Positions 41,063 to 51,406 are shown, numbered from the stretch's first letter. The stretch: DNA of 64,000 nt from Acidimicrobiaceae bacterium (GCA_003166025.1 PMWT01000066.1:12524-76523); one strand, 5' to 3'. Numbers and translations are program-made. The notes: generated by a model from the letters alone, not told the origin.

Positions 41063-42196
41063 TTGCCGCGCGGCTGGTATTCGCTTCTGCAGGGATCTCA
41101 ATGTCTTCGCGCCGCTTTCTGCGTTGTCGTTGACCGTTCTCGTGGCCGTCCGGGCCGTGGGCGCCCTCCAGGTGGCAAGGTCTCAGCCCCGGTGGGCACT
41201 ACCATCCTGGCGGTGGGACAAGACGTCGCCGTGGGCACTGGCGCCGCGCTACCGGCCGTCATCCATACCGAGCAGTTGACCAAGGTCTACAGCGGGGCTG
41301 ACTTCGCCGCCGTAGACCGGCTCGACCTCGACGTACGGGCTGGGGAGATCTTCGGGCTCCTAGGCCCCAACGGCGCCGGGAAGACCACGACGGCCGGGAT
41401 GCTCACGACTCGGGTCGTGCCAACGTCCGGCCGAGCCTTCGTGGGCGGGGTCGACGTGGCGGCCCATCCGGCCCTAGCCAAGCAGCTGAGCGGCATCGTG
41501 TCGCAGCAGAACACCCTGGACCGCCAGCTCACGGTGTGGGAAAACCTTTACTTCCACGGCCGCCTGTTCGGCATCGGGGCCAAGGAGTCACGCCGTACCG
41601 CAGACCAGCTGCTGGCGCAGTTCCAACTCTCACGCTGGGCGAAGGCGTCTGTATATGCGCTGTCCGGTGGGATGGCCCAGCGCCTCATGGTGGCCAGGGC
41701 CATCTTCCACCGTCCATCCGTACTGTTCTTGGACGAACCGACGGCCGGCCTGGACCCCCAGAGCCGCCTGGCCCTGTGGGACCTGCTCGGCGAGCTCAAT
41801 CAGGACGGCCAGACCATCCTGCTCACGACGCACTACATGGAGGAGGCGGACAAGCTCTGCCAACGGGTCGCCATCATGGACCACGGGAAGATCCTGGCTC
41901 TTGACACCCCCGCCGCCCTAAAGCAAGGCGTCGGGGCGGACACGGTCGTCACCATCAAGACGACGGGCGACCCGGGGGACCTCGGCGCGCTCCTGGCGGC
42001 AGAGGTCAGGGACGTGACGCGCACCCGCATGAGCGAGGGGCACCTGCAGCTGCACGTGAAGGGCAGGAGCGGGCTGGTGTCGACGATCGTCGGCACCGCT
42101 GAACGGGGCGGGTTCGACATCCTCGACATCTCGATCGCCGAGCCCAGCCTGGAGACAGTGTTCATCAACCTCACCGGCAAGGAGCTGCGCGACTGA
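41063..42196 (+). CDS. ABC transporter ATP-binding protein (DrrA-like)
   Basis: GPNGAGKTTTAGMLTTRVVPTSG, LSGGMAQRLMVARA; true start likely the GTG near 41191. Confidence 0.88.
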   Translation: MPRGWYSLLQGSQCLRAAFCVVVDRSRGRPGRGRPPGGKVSAPVGTTILAVGQDVAVGTGAALPAVIHTEQLTKVYSGADFAAVDRLDLDVRAGEIFGLLGPNGAGKTTTAGMLTTRVVPTSGRAFVGGVDVAAHPALAKQLSGIVSQQNTLDRQLTVWENLYFHGRLFGIGAKESRRTADQLLAQFQLSRWAKASVYALSGGMAQRLMVARAIFHRPSVLFLDEPTAGLDPQSRLALWDLLGELNQDGQTILLTTHYMEEADKLCQRVAIMDHGKILALDTPAALKQGVGADTVVTIKTTGDPGDLGALLAAEVRDVTRTRMSEGHLQLHVKGRSGLVSTIVGTAERGGFDILDISIAEPSLETVFINLTGKELRD

Positions 42197-43086
42197 TGCC
42201 AGGGACGATGCCGGCGCCGACGGTCGCGCCCGAGCACCAGCACATCGGGGACCGGCCGTTGAGGCCGGTATATGCCGCCAGCGTGACCGCCCTAGGGGCG
42301 CTGCTGCTGCGCGACCTCGTCGTGCTGGGCAAGCACCTGTGGGAGTTCGTGCTGAGGACGCTCGTCCAGCCCTTCCTCCTGTGTTTCGTGTTCCTCTTCG
42401 TGTTCCCCAAGATCGGCCAGGGCATCGGCGGCCAGGGCCCGAAGGCAGAATCAGCCTTCGCCACGATCCTCGTGCCCGGAGTGGTCGGGATCTCGGTCAT
42501 GTTCCAAGGGGTGCAGTCGATCGCGCTGGCCATGGCCCAGGAGTTCGGGTTCACCCGCGAGATCGAGGACCGGGTCCAGGCGCCGTGCCCGATCTGGCTC
42601 GTTGCCGCGGCCAAGGTCCTGTCCGGGGCGGCGCAGGGAGTGCTGTCGGCGGCGATCGTGCTGCCGATCGCCTCGGTGGTCCACGCCTCGGGCGTGCGGG
42701 CGACAGTGTCGCTGCACTGGGCCATCATCCTCACCCTGGTACCGATAGCCACCGTGGCCATGGCCGGCCTCGGGCTCGTGCTCGGCACGAGTTTCGAGCC
42801 CCGCAACATCGGGCTCATGTTCGGTTTCATAATCCTGCCCATAACGTTCCTCGGCGGCACCTACTACGGCTGGACGCGCCTCGCACCTGTCAAGGTCGGA
42901 GGTTTCCATTGGCTCCAGACCCTGGTCCTGGTCAACCCCCTCATCTACGTCAACGAGGGTATGAGGGCAGCCTTCACCGCCGCGCCCCACATGCACCTGT
43001 ACGTCGTCTACCCCGTCTTGATCGGCTTCGCCGTCGTGTTCCTCGGCCTGGGGCTGCGCAACTTCCGCCGACGCGTGCTTTCCTAA
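42196..43086 (+). CDS. ABC-2 type transporter permease (DrrB-like)
   Basis: Six-TM ABC-2 permease; overlaps ATPase stop. Confidence 0.85.
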   Translation: MPGTMPAPTVAPEHQHIGDRPLRPVYAASVTALGALLLRDLVVLGKHLWEFVLRTLVQPFLLCFVFLFVFPKIGQGIGGQGPKAESAFATILVPGVVGISVMFQGVQSIALAMAQEFGFTREIEDRVQAPCPIWLVAAAKVLSGAAQGVLSAAIVLPIASVVHASGVRATVSLHWAIILTLVPIATVAMAGLGLVLGTSFEPRNIGLMFGFIILPITFLGGTYYGWTRLAPVKVGGFHWLQTLVLVNPLIYVNEGMRAAFTAAPHMHLYVVYPVLIGFAVVFLGLGLRNFRRRVLS

Positions 43087-43108
43087 ACGAGCACGTTGCG
43101 GCTCGCGC

Positions 43109-43349
43109 TCAAGAAGGGCTGAGGCCGGGCCCGGCGAGGAAGGCGTTGTGCCTGTTGCTGGCCGCGATGGCCGCCCACACCATCGATGCCGGCCAGACGA
43201 AGATCAAAACGTAGCCCAGGGTGGGTACGACGCCGACAGCAGCCAGCACCACCAGAGCTACCGCGCCCGTGGCGCTGGCATAGAACAAGCCCAGCGGGCC
43301 AAAAAAGAAGGTCAGGACGAGTGCCACGAAAACCGACTTGTCTTTCATC
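43109..43349 (-). CDS. Small TM2-like membrane protein
   Basis: MKDKSVFVALVLTFFFGPLGLFYASATGAVALVVLAAVGVV; start trimmed approximately. Confidence 0.6.
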
Positions 43350-43466
43350 GCGTTCTCCTCTGCGAGAGAGCCACTTCGGCGAGCGTGGCACCTTCCCTCC
43401 GGCCCCCAGTAGGGCCGTAGGGCCCAACGTGGGCTCACCGACGGCTCTTCGGGAGGTGTACCTCTC

Positions 43467-43931
43467 CTAGAGGTGGAGCGGCCGGCTAGGGCTCAGTACC
43501 AGCTCGGGGTGTTGGGCCCAGTCCATGCCGGGGACGTCGATGTACAACTCGATCTCGTTGCCGTCCGGGTCCAGTACGTAGAGGCTGTGGGTCACGGTAT
43601 GGTCGCTGGTCCCGACGATCGTCACGCCTGCATGCTGGACCTTCGCCAACGCCTCCCGCAGCTCGTCGTCGGTGGTGCCCACCTTGAGGCCGAAGTGGTA
43701 AAGGCCCACGCGCCGGCCCCGTGGGAGGGCGGCGGCGTCCTCTCCGACTTCGATCAAGAGCAGCTCATGGTGGGTGCGGTTAGACGGCGCCGAAAACGCG
43801 GCGGCCCGGAACGGCACGCCGGCGAGGTCGGGGCCGATCATCCGCCACCCAAGGACATCCCGGTAGAACGCAACGGAACGGTCCAGGTTGCGCACGTACA
43901 GGACCAGGTGCCCGAGTTCCTTTACTTCCAT
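43467..43931 (-). CDS. VOC family (glyoxalase/extradiol dioxygenase-like) protein
   Basis: ELGHLVLYVRNLDRSVAFYRDVLGWR...SLYVLDPDGNEIELYID. Confidence 0.85.
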   Translation of the reverse strand: MEVKELGHLVLYVRNLDRSVAFYRDVLGWRMIGPDLAGVPFRAAAFSAPSNRTHHELLLIEVGEDAAALPRGRRVGLYHFGLKVGTTDDELREALAKVQHAGVTIVGTSDHTVTHSLYVLDPDGNEIELYIDVPGMDWAQHPELVLSPSRPLHL

Positions 43932-44005
43932 CGTCGGCCTCCTGCTCGCTCTTCGTCCATCAGTGCGAACGCCGCGCTGTTCCCGGCTGTTCCCGTGGCA
44001 TACTG

Positions 44006-44806
44006 TTGCACCTTGGCTGGGGGGGTGCGCCCGGGATGACGGTGACGGAGCTCCTCGACGGCGTGTGGCTCCATACGAGCAAGCGGGCGACGACCACGAC
44101 GACCGTGCTCGCGCTGGGCGAGCACGAGTGCATGGTCGTCGATCCCGCTATGGAGCCGTCGGATCTAGTCGATGTCTCCGCGCTCGTCCGAGAGGTTGGT
44201 CGGACGGTGACGCTCGGATGGTCGACGCACCCACATTGGGACCATGTCCTTTGGTCGTCCGAGCTCGGAGCCGAGGTCGTCAGGTTCGCGACGCGTCGGA
44301 ACGCCGAGTTGTGTGCCGCGGAGCAGGCGGAGCTCGAGGCCTATCTCGAAAGCGAGTGCCCCGGGCATGAGACCGGGCTCTGCGGGCGCCTGACGCCGCT
44401 CGAAGATGGCGAGGGGCGATGGCCCACCTCGTGCCGGGTGATCGCCCACGACGCGCATGCCCCCGGCCACGGTGCGCTCTGGGTGCAGGACAAGGGGCTG
44501 CTAATCGCCGGGGACATGGTGTCGGACATCGAAATCCCGACGCTCGATCTCGAGTCCCCGGGCCCGGTTAGCGACTACGAAGAGGCGCTCAACCGCTACG
44601 AGGAGATCGCCAGCGACGTCGTCAGCTTCGTTCCCGGGCACGGCGCGCCGGGCGACGGGACCGAGTTGCGACGCAGACTTGCCCTCGACAGACGGTACCT
44701 CGCAGGTCTCGTCTCCGGGCGGCCTATCCCTGACGATGGGCGTTGCACCGAACCCTGGCTGCAGGCTCAGCACCAACTGCAGGCCGCTTGGTGCGCCGAG
44801 CACTAG
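44006..44806 (+). CDS. MBL-fold metallo-hydrolase
   Basis: THPHWDH motif, HAPGHGALWVQDKGLLIAGDMVSD, FVPGHG; start may be 44036. Confidence 0.85.
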   Translation: MHLGWGGAPGMTVTELLDGVWLHTSKRATTTTTVLALGEHECMVVDPAMEPSDLVDVSALVREVGRTVTLGWSTHPHWDHVLWSSELGAEVVRFATRRNAELCAAEQAELEAYLESECPGHETGLCGRLTPLEDGEGRWPTSCRVIAHDAHAPGHGALWVQDKGLLIAGDMVSDIEIPTLDLESPGPVSDYEEALNRYEEIASDVVSFVPGHGAPGDGTELRRRLALDRRYLAGLVSGRPIPDDGRCTEPWLQAQHQLQAAWCAEH

Positions 44807-44818
44807 CACCATCAACGC

Positions 44819-46242
44819 CTACTCTGCGTGCCAGCCCTTTTCGTCGACGCCGCCCGGGATATCTGCAGCCCTGTCGTAGGGCTTTCTCGTGAAGACAAAC
44901 GAGGCGATGTCCAAATGGGTGAGCGACCCGTCGCTCCGTCGGCAAGGTGTGAGGCGTTCTCCGTCGAAATAACCGGACTCGCCCACATAGCTGCCGTCGT
45001 CTCTGGGCCGGAACGTGCAGTCCCGACCGTCGGGGACACCCCCCAGTTCGAGTCGGCCGTCCTGACGAAGGTTTAGGCGGTACTCCACTGGCCCCCAATA
45101 CCACGTCCCCACAATCTGCAGGGCCCGCTCGTTGGCACCCGCGGGGCTCGGCTGGAACGGTGACTTCTCCCGAGGCTGTTGCGAGGCCACCAAGGAGAGC
45201 ATCTCGGCGAAGAAGCCGGGCCGGAACCCTCTGTACGTCGAGTTGGCCAGGGCCACCACGACGTCCTTGGTCGCCTCATCCACGAGCACCATCGCCCAGT
45301 AGCCGGGCATGGCACCTGAATGGCCGTACCGGCGGGCCCCGCCTTGGTTCCACACCTGCAGCCCAAGCCCGTAGGCGCCGCTCCAGGGCTGGCCCGGCAT
45401 GTCCATCAGTGCGATGGGCTCGGCCATCTCAGCTACAGATCGTGGGCTCAGCACCTCCGGACGCCCTCCCGCGAGCACGTCAGACCAGCGGGCAAGGTCC
45501 TCGATCGTCGACCACAGCTGGCCTGCCGGTGCCATGGCCAGAGCATCGTGCTCGGGTTCGTCCATGACGAGGTCGGCGTGGGGGTGGACGGCGAGGCCCC
45601 GGACGTACGGAGGCTCCGGTCGCAGGGTCGTACGCCGCATGCCCAGGGGCTCCAGCAGTTCGTTGCGGACGACATCGCCAAGCGGTGCCGAACGGACGCG
45701 GGCGACGAGTTCCCCCAGGACGGCATAGCCCGGGTTGGAATAGTGGAAGCGCCGACCAGGTCGCCACAGTAGGTCGTCCCGCCGGAGCGAGGAGGACACA
45801 AGCTCGCGGAAAGGGACGCCTGGCGTACGCTCCCACCAAGGCCCCGGCGTCTCGGCGCGCAAGCCGGAAGTGTGGGAGAGCAACTGGCCGACCGTAACTG
45901 GGAGTTCTGCAAGCTCGGAGATGTGTTCGCCCACGGCGTCGCTCAGGTCGAGAGCGCCCTCGTCTCGCAGCCGCAGGACGCTGACAGCCACGAACGTCTT
46001 CGTGATCGAACCGATCCGGTACTGCGTGGCCGTCGTTGGCGAGCCTCCTCCGCCGCTCGCGGTCGACCCCCGGGCCCCCCGCCAGACGATGGTGCCGTTT
46101 CTAACGATCCCGGCCACAAGTGTCGGCAGCCGGCCCTTTATTTGCTCCTCGCCCAGGCGCTCTTCGAGTTGGCGGACCAAATCGTCACGAAGCAGCTGCG
46201 GCTCCGCACGGCCCACACCAGGGCCCACACGGTCCGACAATG
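44819..46242 (-). CDS. Serine hydrolase (class C beta-lactamase / D-Ala-D-Ala peptidase family)
   Basis: SITKTF (SxxK), YSNPGY (YxN), RYGHSG; start trimmed approximately. Confidence 0.85.
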
Positions 46243-46391
46243 ACATCCTCCGCCTCCCTAACCTCGGTCGTGATGCCATCATCTTGCCTCGGGCCACGAC
46301 CTAGGTAACCGCGAGAGGGGGGCGCCGGCTCCTGGGGCATGGAGCTGCGGTTATACGCGGCGACCAACCGAATGAAAATGAAGTCGCAGGC

Positions 46392-46451
46392 AGCGCAACC
46401 GTGGCCAGTGCAACCGCGGCCGATGCAACCGCGGCCGATGCAACCGTGGCC
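46392..46451. repeat. 15-bp tandem repeat, four copies
   Basis: agcgcaaccgtggcc / agtgcaaccgcggcc / gatgcaaccgcggcc / gatgcaaccgtggcc. Confidence 0.85.
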
Positions 46452-46645
46452 GATGACCTAGGAGGGGCACGCGCCACCGTCGCGCCCGAGCCGGCGAGGG
46501 CTGCGCCCGGCGGCGCTGCTCGGCCGCTACCCGCAGGAGATCCTCGTGGCGAGCTTGGGCAAGGGCTTGGACCATGGCTGGCGATGTCATAGGCGTATAG
46601 TCCCCGACGACTAGGACGGGATCTGTCCGCAAGAAGAAAGAAAAT

Positions 46646-47818
46646 GTGGTCGTGGCAGACAGTGCAGCTCGGCTCCTCAAACTCCTCGCCCTGCTGCAGC
46701 GGCGACCGTCCTGGACCGGCGCCGAGTTGGCCCAACAGCTCGGCATCGATGCTCGCACGGTCCGTCGGGACATCGAGCGGGTACGGGACCTCGGCTACGA
46801 GGTGACCAGCACACCGGGTTCGGCGGGGGGCTACAAGCTGGGCGTTGGGGCCGACATGCCACCTCTCCTGCTGGATGAGCAGGAGGCAATGGCAGTCGCC
46901 GTGCTGCTGGGCGCTTCCGCCGGGATGGCGCTGCCCGGGATAGAGCGCGCCACCCTGGCGACGCTGGCCCGCATAGACCGCCTGCTGCCGTCCCGGCTGC
47001 GGGGGCGGGTGAAGGCGCTCCGGGCGGCGACCGTCCCTCTGCTGGCGACACCGGTGGCGGTGCCGGCCGAAAACCTGGCCCGTCTGGCCGAAGGCTGCGA
47101 GCCCACTGAGCTGGCCCACTTCGATTACAGCTCCAGGGAGGGTCACAAGACCTCCCGCCGCGTGGCGCCGTACCGTCTCGTAGCCGCGGAGCGGCGCTGG
47201 TACCTGGTGGCCTTCGACCTGGACAGGAAGGATTGGCGCACGTTCAGGGTCGACCGGATAGCAAAGGTCCGCCTTACCGGCCACACGTTCGCCCCGAGAA
47301 AACTCGACGATGCTGCACGCCTGGTGAGCGAGGCCATCAGCGCCGCTCCGTACCGCTATCAGATAGTGGTACGGGTCGACGCTCCCGCCGCCACTGTCCG
47401 CCGGGCCGTTTCACCGAGCGTCGCCACCGTGGAAGACGCCGGTGACCACGTCCTCCTGCGGGTCGGGGCCGACGAAATGCACTGGGCGGCCGGCTACCTG
47501 ATCGGGCTGGGCTTCCCCTTTGCGGTTCTCCACCCGCCCGAACTGGGCCAATGGTTGTGCGCGCTAGGCGACCGGCTCATTGCCACGCATTCGCAAGGCC
47601 AACCCCCCCCCAAACCGGGCGGGGCTTGGGCCAGACGACGTCGTATACACCAGCCCCTGAGGCACCCGGCCACGGGCGCCCGCGTCAGGCCGCGCTCGAA
47701 GGCCGGCGGTGCCCGAGCCGCCAGGCCGCCCGTCCGATGGCGAACAGCGCAGCCCCGAGCAACAAGGCGAACAGTATGGGGCCGGCCAAGCGCACCACGC
47801 CCTCGCCACCGGCGATGA
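46646..47818 (+). CDS. HTH/WYL-domain transcriptional regulator
   Basis: RLLKLLALLQRRPSWTGAELAQQLGIDARTVRRDIERVRDLGY and WYL core RRVAPYRLVAAERRWYLVAFDLDRKDWRTFRVDRI; C-terminal tail overlaps the convergent gene. Confidence 0.85.
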   Translation: MVVADSAARLLKLLALLQRRPSWTGAELAQQLGIDARTVRRDIERVRDLGYEVTSTPGSAGGYKLGVGADMPPLLLDEQEAMAVAVLLGASAGMALPGIERATLATLARIDRLLPSRLRGRVKALRAATVPLLATPVAVPAENLARLAEGCEPTELAHFDYSSREGHKTSRRVAPYRLVAAERRWYLVAFDLDRKDWRTFRVDRIAKVRLTGHTFAPRKLDDAARLVSEAISAAPYRYQIVVRVDAPAATVRRAVSPSVATVEDAGDHVLLRVGADEMHWAAGYLIGLGFPFAVLHPPELGQWLCALGDRLIATHSQGQPPPKPGGAWARRRRIHQPLRHPATGARVRPRSKAGGARAARPPVRWRTAQPRATRRTVWGRPSAPRPRHRR

Positions 47819-48767
47819 AGCCGTTCACAGCTCCATGCCACGCCTTGTCCAGCCCGGACTGCGGCCTGGGGGGCGGAGGAGCGACGACCTTCTGGGTGAC
47901 CGTGACGGCCAAGGTGGCGTACGTCGTCTCGCTGTTGAGGACCCGTAGCTGGCCCTGGAGCTGATCGAGCTGGCTCTGGAGGGTGTCCAACTGGGACTGC
48001 ACAGACAAGATGCCCCCGATCGTCGTCGCCTTGGTCATGATGGTGAGGTACTGCTGACGACTGTCCTGCAGGGCCGTGATCTGGGCCTGGAGGTCGACGT
48101 ACTGACCAGTGACGTCGGTCGCTTGAGTGGTGAGCGACGCCACCCTGCCGTAGCCCTTGACAGCATTGAGGACCTGGTCGAAGCTGGCTTCGGGCACCTG
48201 CAAAGTCACCGTTGACTGGGCCGGCGAGCCCGGCGAAGCCGTTTGGGCCTGGGTACTGGCCACGAAGCCGCCGTAAGCCGCGACCAGGTTCATGAGCGCG
48301 GTCGTATCGGATTGGATGTCCGCTCCGGCCACGACCTCAGTGATGGCACCGGTCTCCTCGATGAGCGCGCCCTCGCCTGCACCCGACGCGGACGGCGGAG
48401 CGGACGCCTGTGCCCCGCCGTTGACGACGAGCCCGGCACCACCACTGAGGCCAGCAGTGCCACCCACCACAGAGGCTCTAAGGCTCCTGGGCAAAGCCGC
48501 TGCCGCCGGCGCACCGACAGCGTAGAGGGCCGCACTGTGGGAGCCAGACAATTGGGAGCCAGACAATGTGGCCGTGGTGCCATGGGTGGCGAAGGCGCCC
48601 GCCAAGCCGGTCGCACCCACCAGGCCCACGACGAGCACGGCGGCGGCGCACCGTGCTCGCCGTCCGCTCAGGTCCCAATGCGATGGTGCGGCGGCTACGG
48701 GCAAAGGCGCGATCTGGTCCATGCCTCTAAGTGAGGCTTGCCGCCCAATATCAACCGTTGGCCCCAA
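47685..48767 (-). CDS. DUF4349 membrane-anchored protein
   Basis: Signal/TM, coiled-coil DLQAQITALQDSRQQYLTIM...SQLDTLQSQLDQLQGQLRVL, C-terminal TM. Confidence 0.8.
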   Translation of the reverse strand: MGPTVDIGRQASLRGMDQIAPLPVAAAPSHWDLSGRRARCAAAVLVVGLVGATGLAGAFATHGTTATLSGSQLSGSHSAALYAVGAPAAAALPRSLRASVVGGTAGLSGGAGLVVNGGAQASAPPSASGAGEGALIEETGAITEVVAGADIQSDTTALMNLVAAYGGFVASTQAQTASPGSPAQSTVTLQVPEASFDQVLNAVKGYGRVASLTTQATDVTGQYVDLQAQITALQDSRQQYLTIMTKATTIGGILSVQSQLDTLQSQLDQLQGQLRVLNSETTYATLAVTVTQKVVAPPPPRPQSGLDKAWHGAVNGFIAGGEGVVRLAGPILFALLLGAALFAIGRAAWRLGHRRPSSAA

Positions 48768-48785
48768 GATCCTCGGGGCCGAACC

Positions 48786-49889
48786 TTAGCCGGGGGCCCT
48801 GCGGTCCGGCCGACTGGAGACCTCGAAATCGTCCAAGGCCAGGCGCGCCGGGACGCCGGCGGGGGCTTCCGCGTACCAATAGGCCACGGTGGCGATGTCA
48901 TCGGAACGGGCGAGGTAGCGCCCGTCCGACCGCCATCCGAGATCCTGGATGGTTACCCGCAGCTCAGTCTCGAAGCTGATCGGGTCGGGAAGGTGCCAGC
49001 GGTACATGCCAAACCGGGTCTGCGCCCGGTAGAGACCATCCGGTTTTATCAGCTGGTGAACGCCGAGGTAATTGGAGCTGTAGGTCGAGTACCCCTGCCC
49101 GGGAACGTCGAAGTCCCAGGCACCGCCGAAGTAGTCTTCCGTGCCCGTGCCGCAGATGGTGGGGTCGGCCTCACCGTCCAGGAAGAACTTGACCTCCCCC
49201 TCGCCCCACCAGCCCGGCCCATTTATACCTATGGCCATATAGGTGCCGACGTAGCTACCGCGGCCCGCAGCGCCTTCCAAGATCGTATGGACCTGCCCGG
49301 CAGCCACGGGGTTTGACCGCTCCCAATGGGCGTGGAAATAGCCCATGTCCGGTGGTACTTCACACAGCGCGTAATCGACCTGGTAATAGACGACCTGGTC
49401 GACGGCGCTCATGTTTTCAAGGCTGAGGCGGGCGGACCTGCGGAAGGGCATGGGGAAATAGGAGTTGAGGCCGCCGTAAGGGGCAACGACTATGGGCTCG
49501 GACATAAGCGGCGCGTACTCGGCCCACCCCTGGCAGAACAAGTCCCCCACGGGCAGGGCCACGGCCGGGTCGCCCTCGTGGTCCTCCCAGGTGATCCGCA
49601 AGACCAGGGTACGCCAGGCCTCCGGGCGCATTGTCAGCCACAGGTGCCGGATTACGCCGGCGCCTTCTATTTCCGCTAGGTCGGCTCGCTCTCCGGCGCC
49701 GATCACCCGGCTCGGGGACACCTTCCAACCCAAACCGAGGTCACGCGCCGCTTTGGCGCCCGTGCCCTCGGTGGCCCGTGCCCCTGCGCCCCGGGCTCCG
49801 GTTGGGTTCTCGGCCGTGATGGCCCGGCTCTCCGATACCGGTAAGCGGGCTACGTCCAGCCGAGCAGGGCCATCAGATATTCGCGGCAT
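48786..49889 (-). CDS. DUF2961 / glycoside hydrolase family 172 protein
   Basis: GAGVIRHLWLTM...YFPMPFRRSARLSLEN...WWGEGEVKFFLDGE...TICGTGTEDYFGGAWDF. Confidence 0.85.
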   Translation of the reverse strand: MPRISDGPARLDVARLPVSESRAITAENPTGARGAGARATEGTGAKAARDLGLGWKVSPSRVIGAGERADLAEIEGAGVIRHLWLTMRPEAWRTLVLRITWEDHEGDPAVALPVGDLFCQGWAEYAPLMSEPIVVAPYGGLNSYFPMPFRRSARLSLENMSAVDQVVYYQVDYALCEVPPDMGYFHAHWERSNPVAAGQVHTILEGAAGRGSYVGTYMAIGINGPGWWGEGEVKFFLDGEADPTICGTGTEDYFGGAWDFDVPGQGYSTYSSNYLGVHQLIKPDGLYRAQTRFGMYRWHLPDPISFETELRVTIQDLGWRSDGRYLARSDDIATVAYWYAEAPAGVPARLALDDFEVSSRPDRRAPG

Positions 49890-49893
49890 GCGG

Positions 49894-50703
49894 TCAAGCC
49901 TCCCCGGTCAGATCATAGGTTGCCCCGGCGACGAGCAGGCCTGGCGTCGGGGGTCGTAGGACCGACCCCCCGATGATCGCCCGCTCCACCCGCACCGAAC
50001 CGTAAGCGACCTCCAGCTGGGCGCTCCAGGTACCCGGCGAGCCACCCGACTGGCGCAGTGTGCCCCAGGCCTGGCCCGTGGACCAGAACCAACACGACGG
50101 ACCTTTGGCGTCGGCGAACTTGATCACGCCATGGCGGCCGTCGTAGTCAAACCCGGTGAGCCCGACGATCAGGCCCCAGCTCGCCATGGCCCGGGCGTAA
50201 TGGTGCCCGCACTCCGCCTCGTCGTAGGGGTTGCGCCTGACCCCGGAGAAGCTCCAGACCTCGCACCAGTAGGGCATCGGGTGCTGGGGGAGGCCCTTTG
50301 GGTATGACAGCACGATGTGGCCCCGCTCGCCGTGCACGGCGTAGGTGCGCATGTAGTTCGTCCACTCCCCTAGGTCCTCCACGTAGTTGAGGCGGTGGAC
50401 GCTGTCCAGCGCCTGCTTGACGTGGCCTACGTCGAACACCGGGCCCAAGCCCACCAACCGGGCGTAAGTGTCCCCCACGGCTTGGTCGATCAAACAGCCG
50501 TCGCCGATCTGGAACTCGGGGTCGTCAGCCTGCTCGGCCCCCATGCTCCCGTCGCGCAGGCGGGGGGCGACGTTGGCAAAGTTCCCGGGCGGCACGATCT
50601 TTTGCTCGTAGTACTGGCTGTTGAACAGCTGAGCCTCCGTCGCCGCCGCGCCCGAGGCGTAAACCCGCCCCGGTACGTGCGGGCCGGTGGCCAGCTCGAC
50701 GTC
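49894..50703 (-). pseudogene. C-terminal remnant of a GH116/DUF608-family (GBA2-like) glycosidase
   Basis: In-frame ELATGPHVPGRVYASGAAATEAQLFNSQYYEQKIVPPGNFANV...DGCLIDQAVGDTYARLVGLG...VKQALDSVHRLNY; upstream codon is TAG and the N-terminal part is absent. Confidence 0.65.
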
Positions 50704-50770
50704 CTATCTGAAAAAGACATGTCGTGTCCTATCCTTCTGTGCCCAAGATCCAATTGACCATGCTCTGCCC

Positions 50771-51406
50771 TCAGTTCAAGCGGCCACGAAGGAGCGTTAC
50801 CCCCTCGCCGCTCAGGTCGCTGAAGGCAGCACCACGACCGAGCAGGGCAAGAGCAAGGGCCTCGCTTGGGCCTTGTACCTCGGCGCCGTCGCCGTACGAC
50901 CACTCCTGGTCGGTGGCCAGGACGCGGAGCCCGTTAGTGCGACCTTTTGGCACGAAGCCGCGCGACGCCATCGGCGACGTGAGAAAGGTGAGCACGACCT
51001 TCCAGGTGGAGAGCGGCGCCGAAACGTCGAGGCCGAGCGGCCGCGCGATGTCGCGTGTGTGGACCGAGATGTCCGTCAGCGGGGCCATCGGCCCGTTCCC
51101 GGGCGGTGTGAAATGACTTTCGGCGTTCTTGCGCAGAATGGCCGTGAGCTCGCCAACGGGCCTCTGTCCCAACTGGCAGGCGGCCTTCACCGAGTACTTG
51201 TCGAAACCACCCGAGAGCATGGAACCCAAGGCGAACCGCGGCACGCTCACGCAAAATGGGCTCACCAGGTGCCCGGCCATGTCGTGTACGGTCCACGCAG
51301 TGCAGAGGGACTGTACGGCAAGTTGCTCTTCGTTCAACTGGTCGAACAGGTCGGCCGCCCTTCGCCGTCCAGCAGCGATGAGGCTGAACATCTCGTCTTC
51401 GTTCAT
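50771..51406 (-). CDS. Mycothiol-dependent maleylpyruvate isomerase-like (DinB-fold) protein
   Basis: MFSLIAAGRRRAADLFDQLNEEQLAVQSLCTAWTVHDMAGHLVSPF...; start trimmed to 51406. Confidence 0.75.
   Translation of the reverse strand: MNEDEMFSLIAAGRRRAADLFDQLNEEQLAVQSLCTAWTVHDMAGHLVSPFCVSVPRFALGSMLSGGFDKYSVKAACQLGQRPVGELTAILRKNAESHFTPPGNGPMAPLTDISVHTRDIARPLGLDVSAPLSTWKVVLTFLTSPMASRGFVPKGRTNGLRVLATDQEWSYGDGAEVQGPSEALALALLGRGAAFSDLSGEGVTLLRGRLN

Noticed and set aside
46392-46451. 15-bp repeats considered as a CRISPR array
   Set aside because: Directly contiguous units, no spacers and no cas genes.
46301-47284. 327-aa minus-strand ORF
   Set aside because: Mostly antisense to the WYL regulator; only the tandem-repeat segment is notable.
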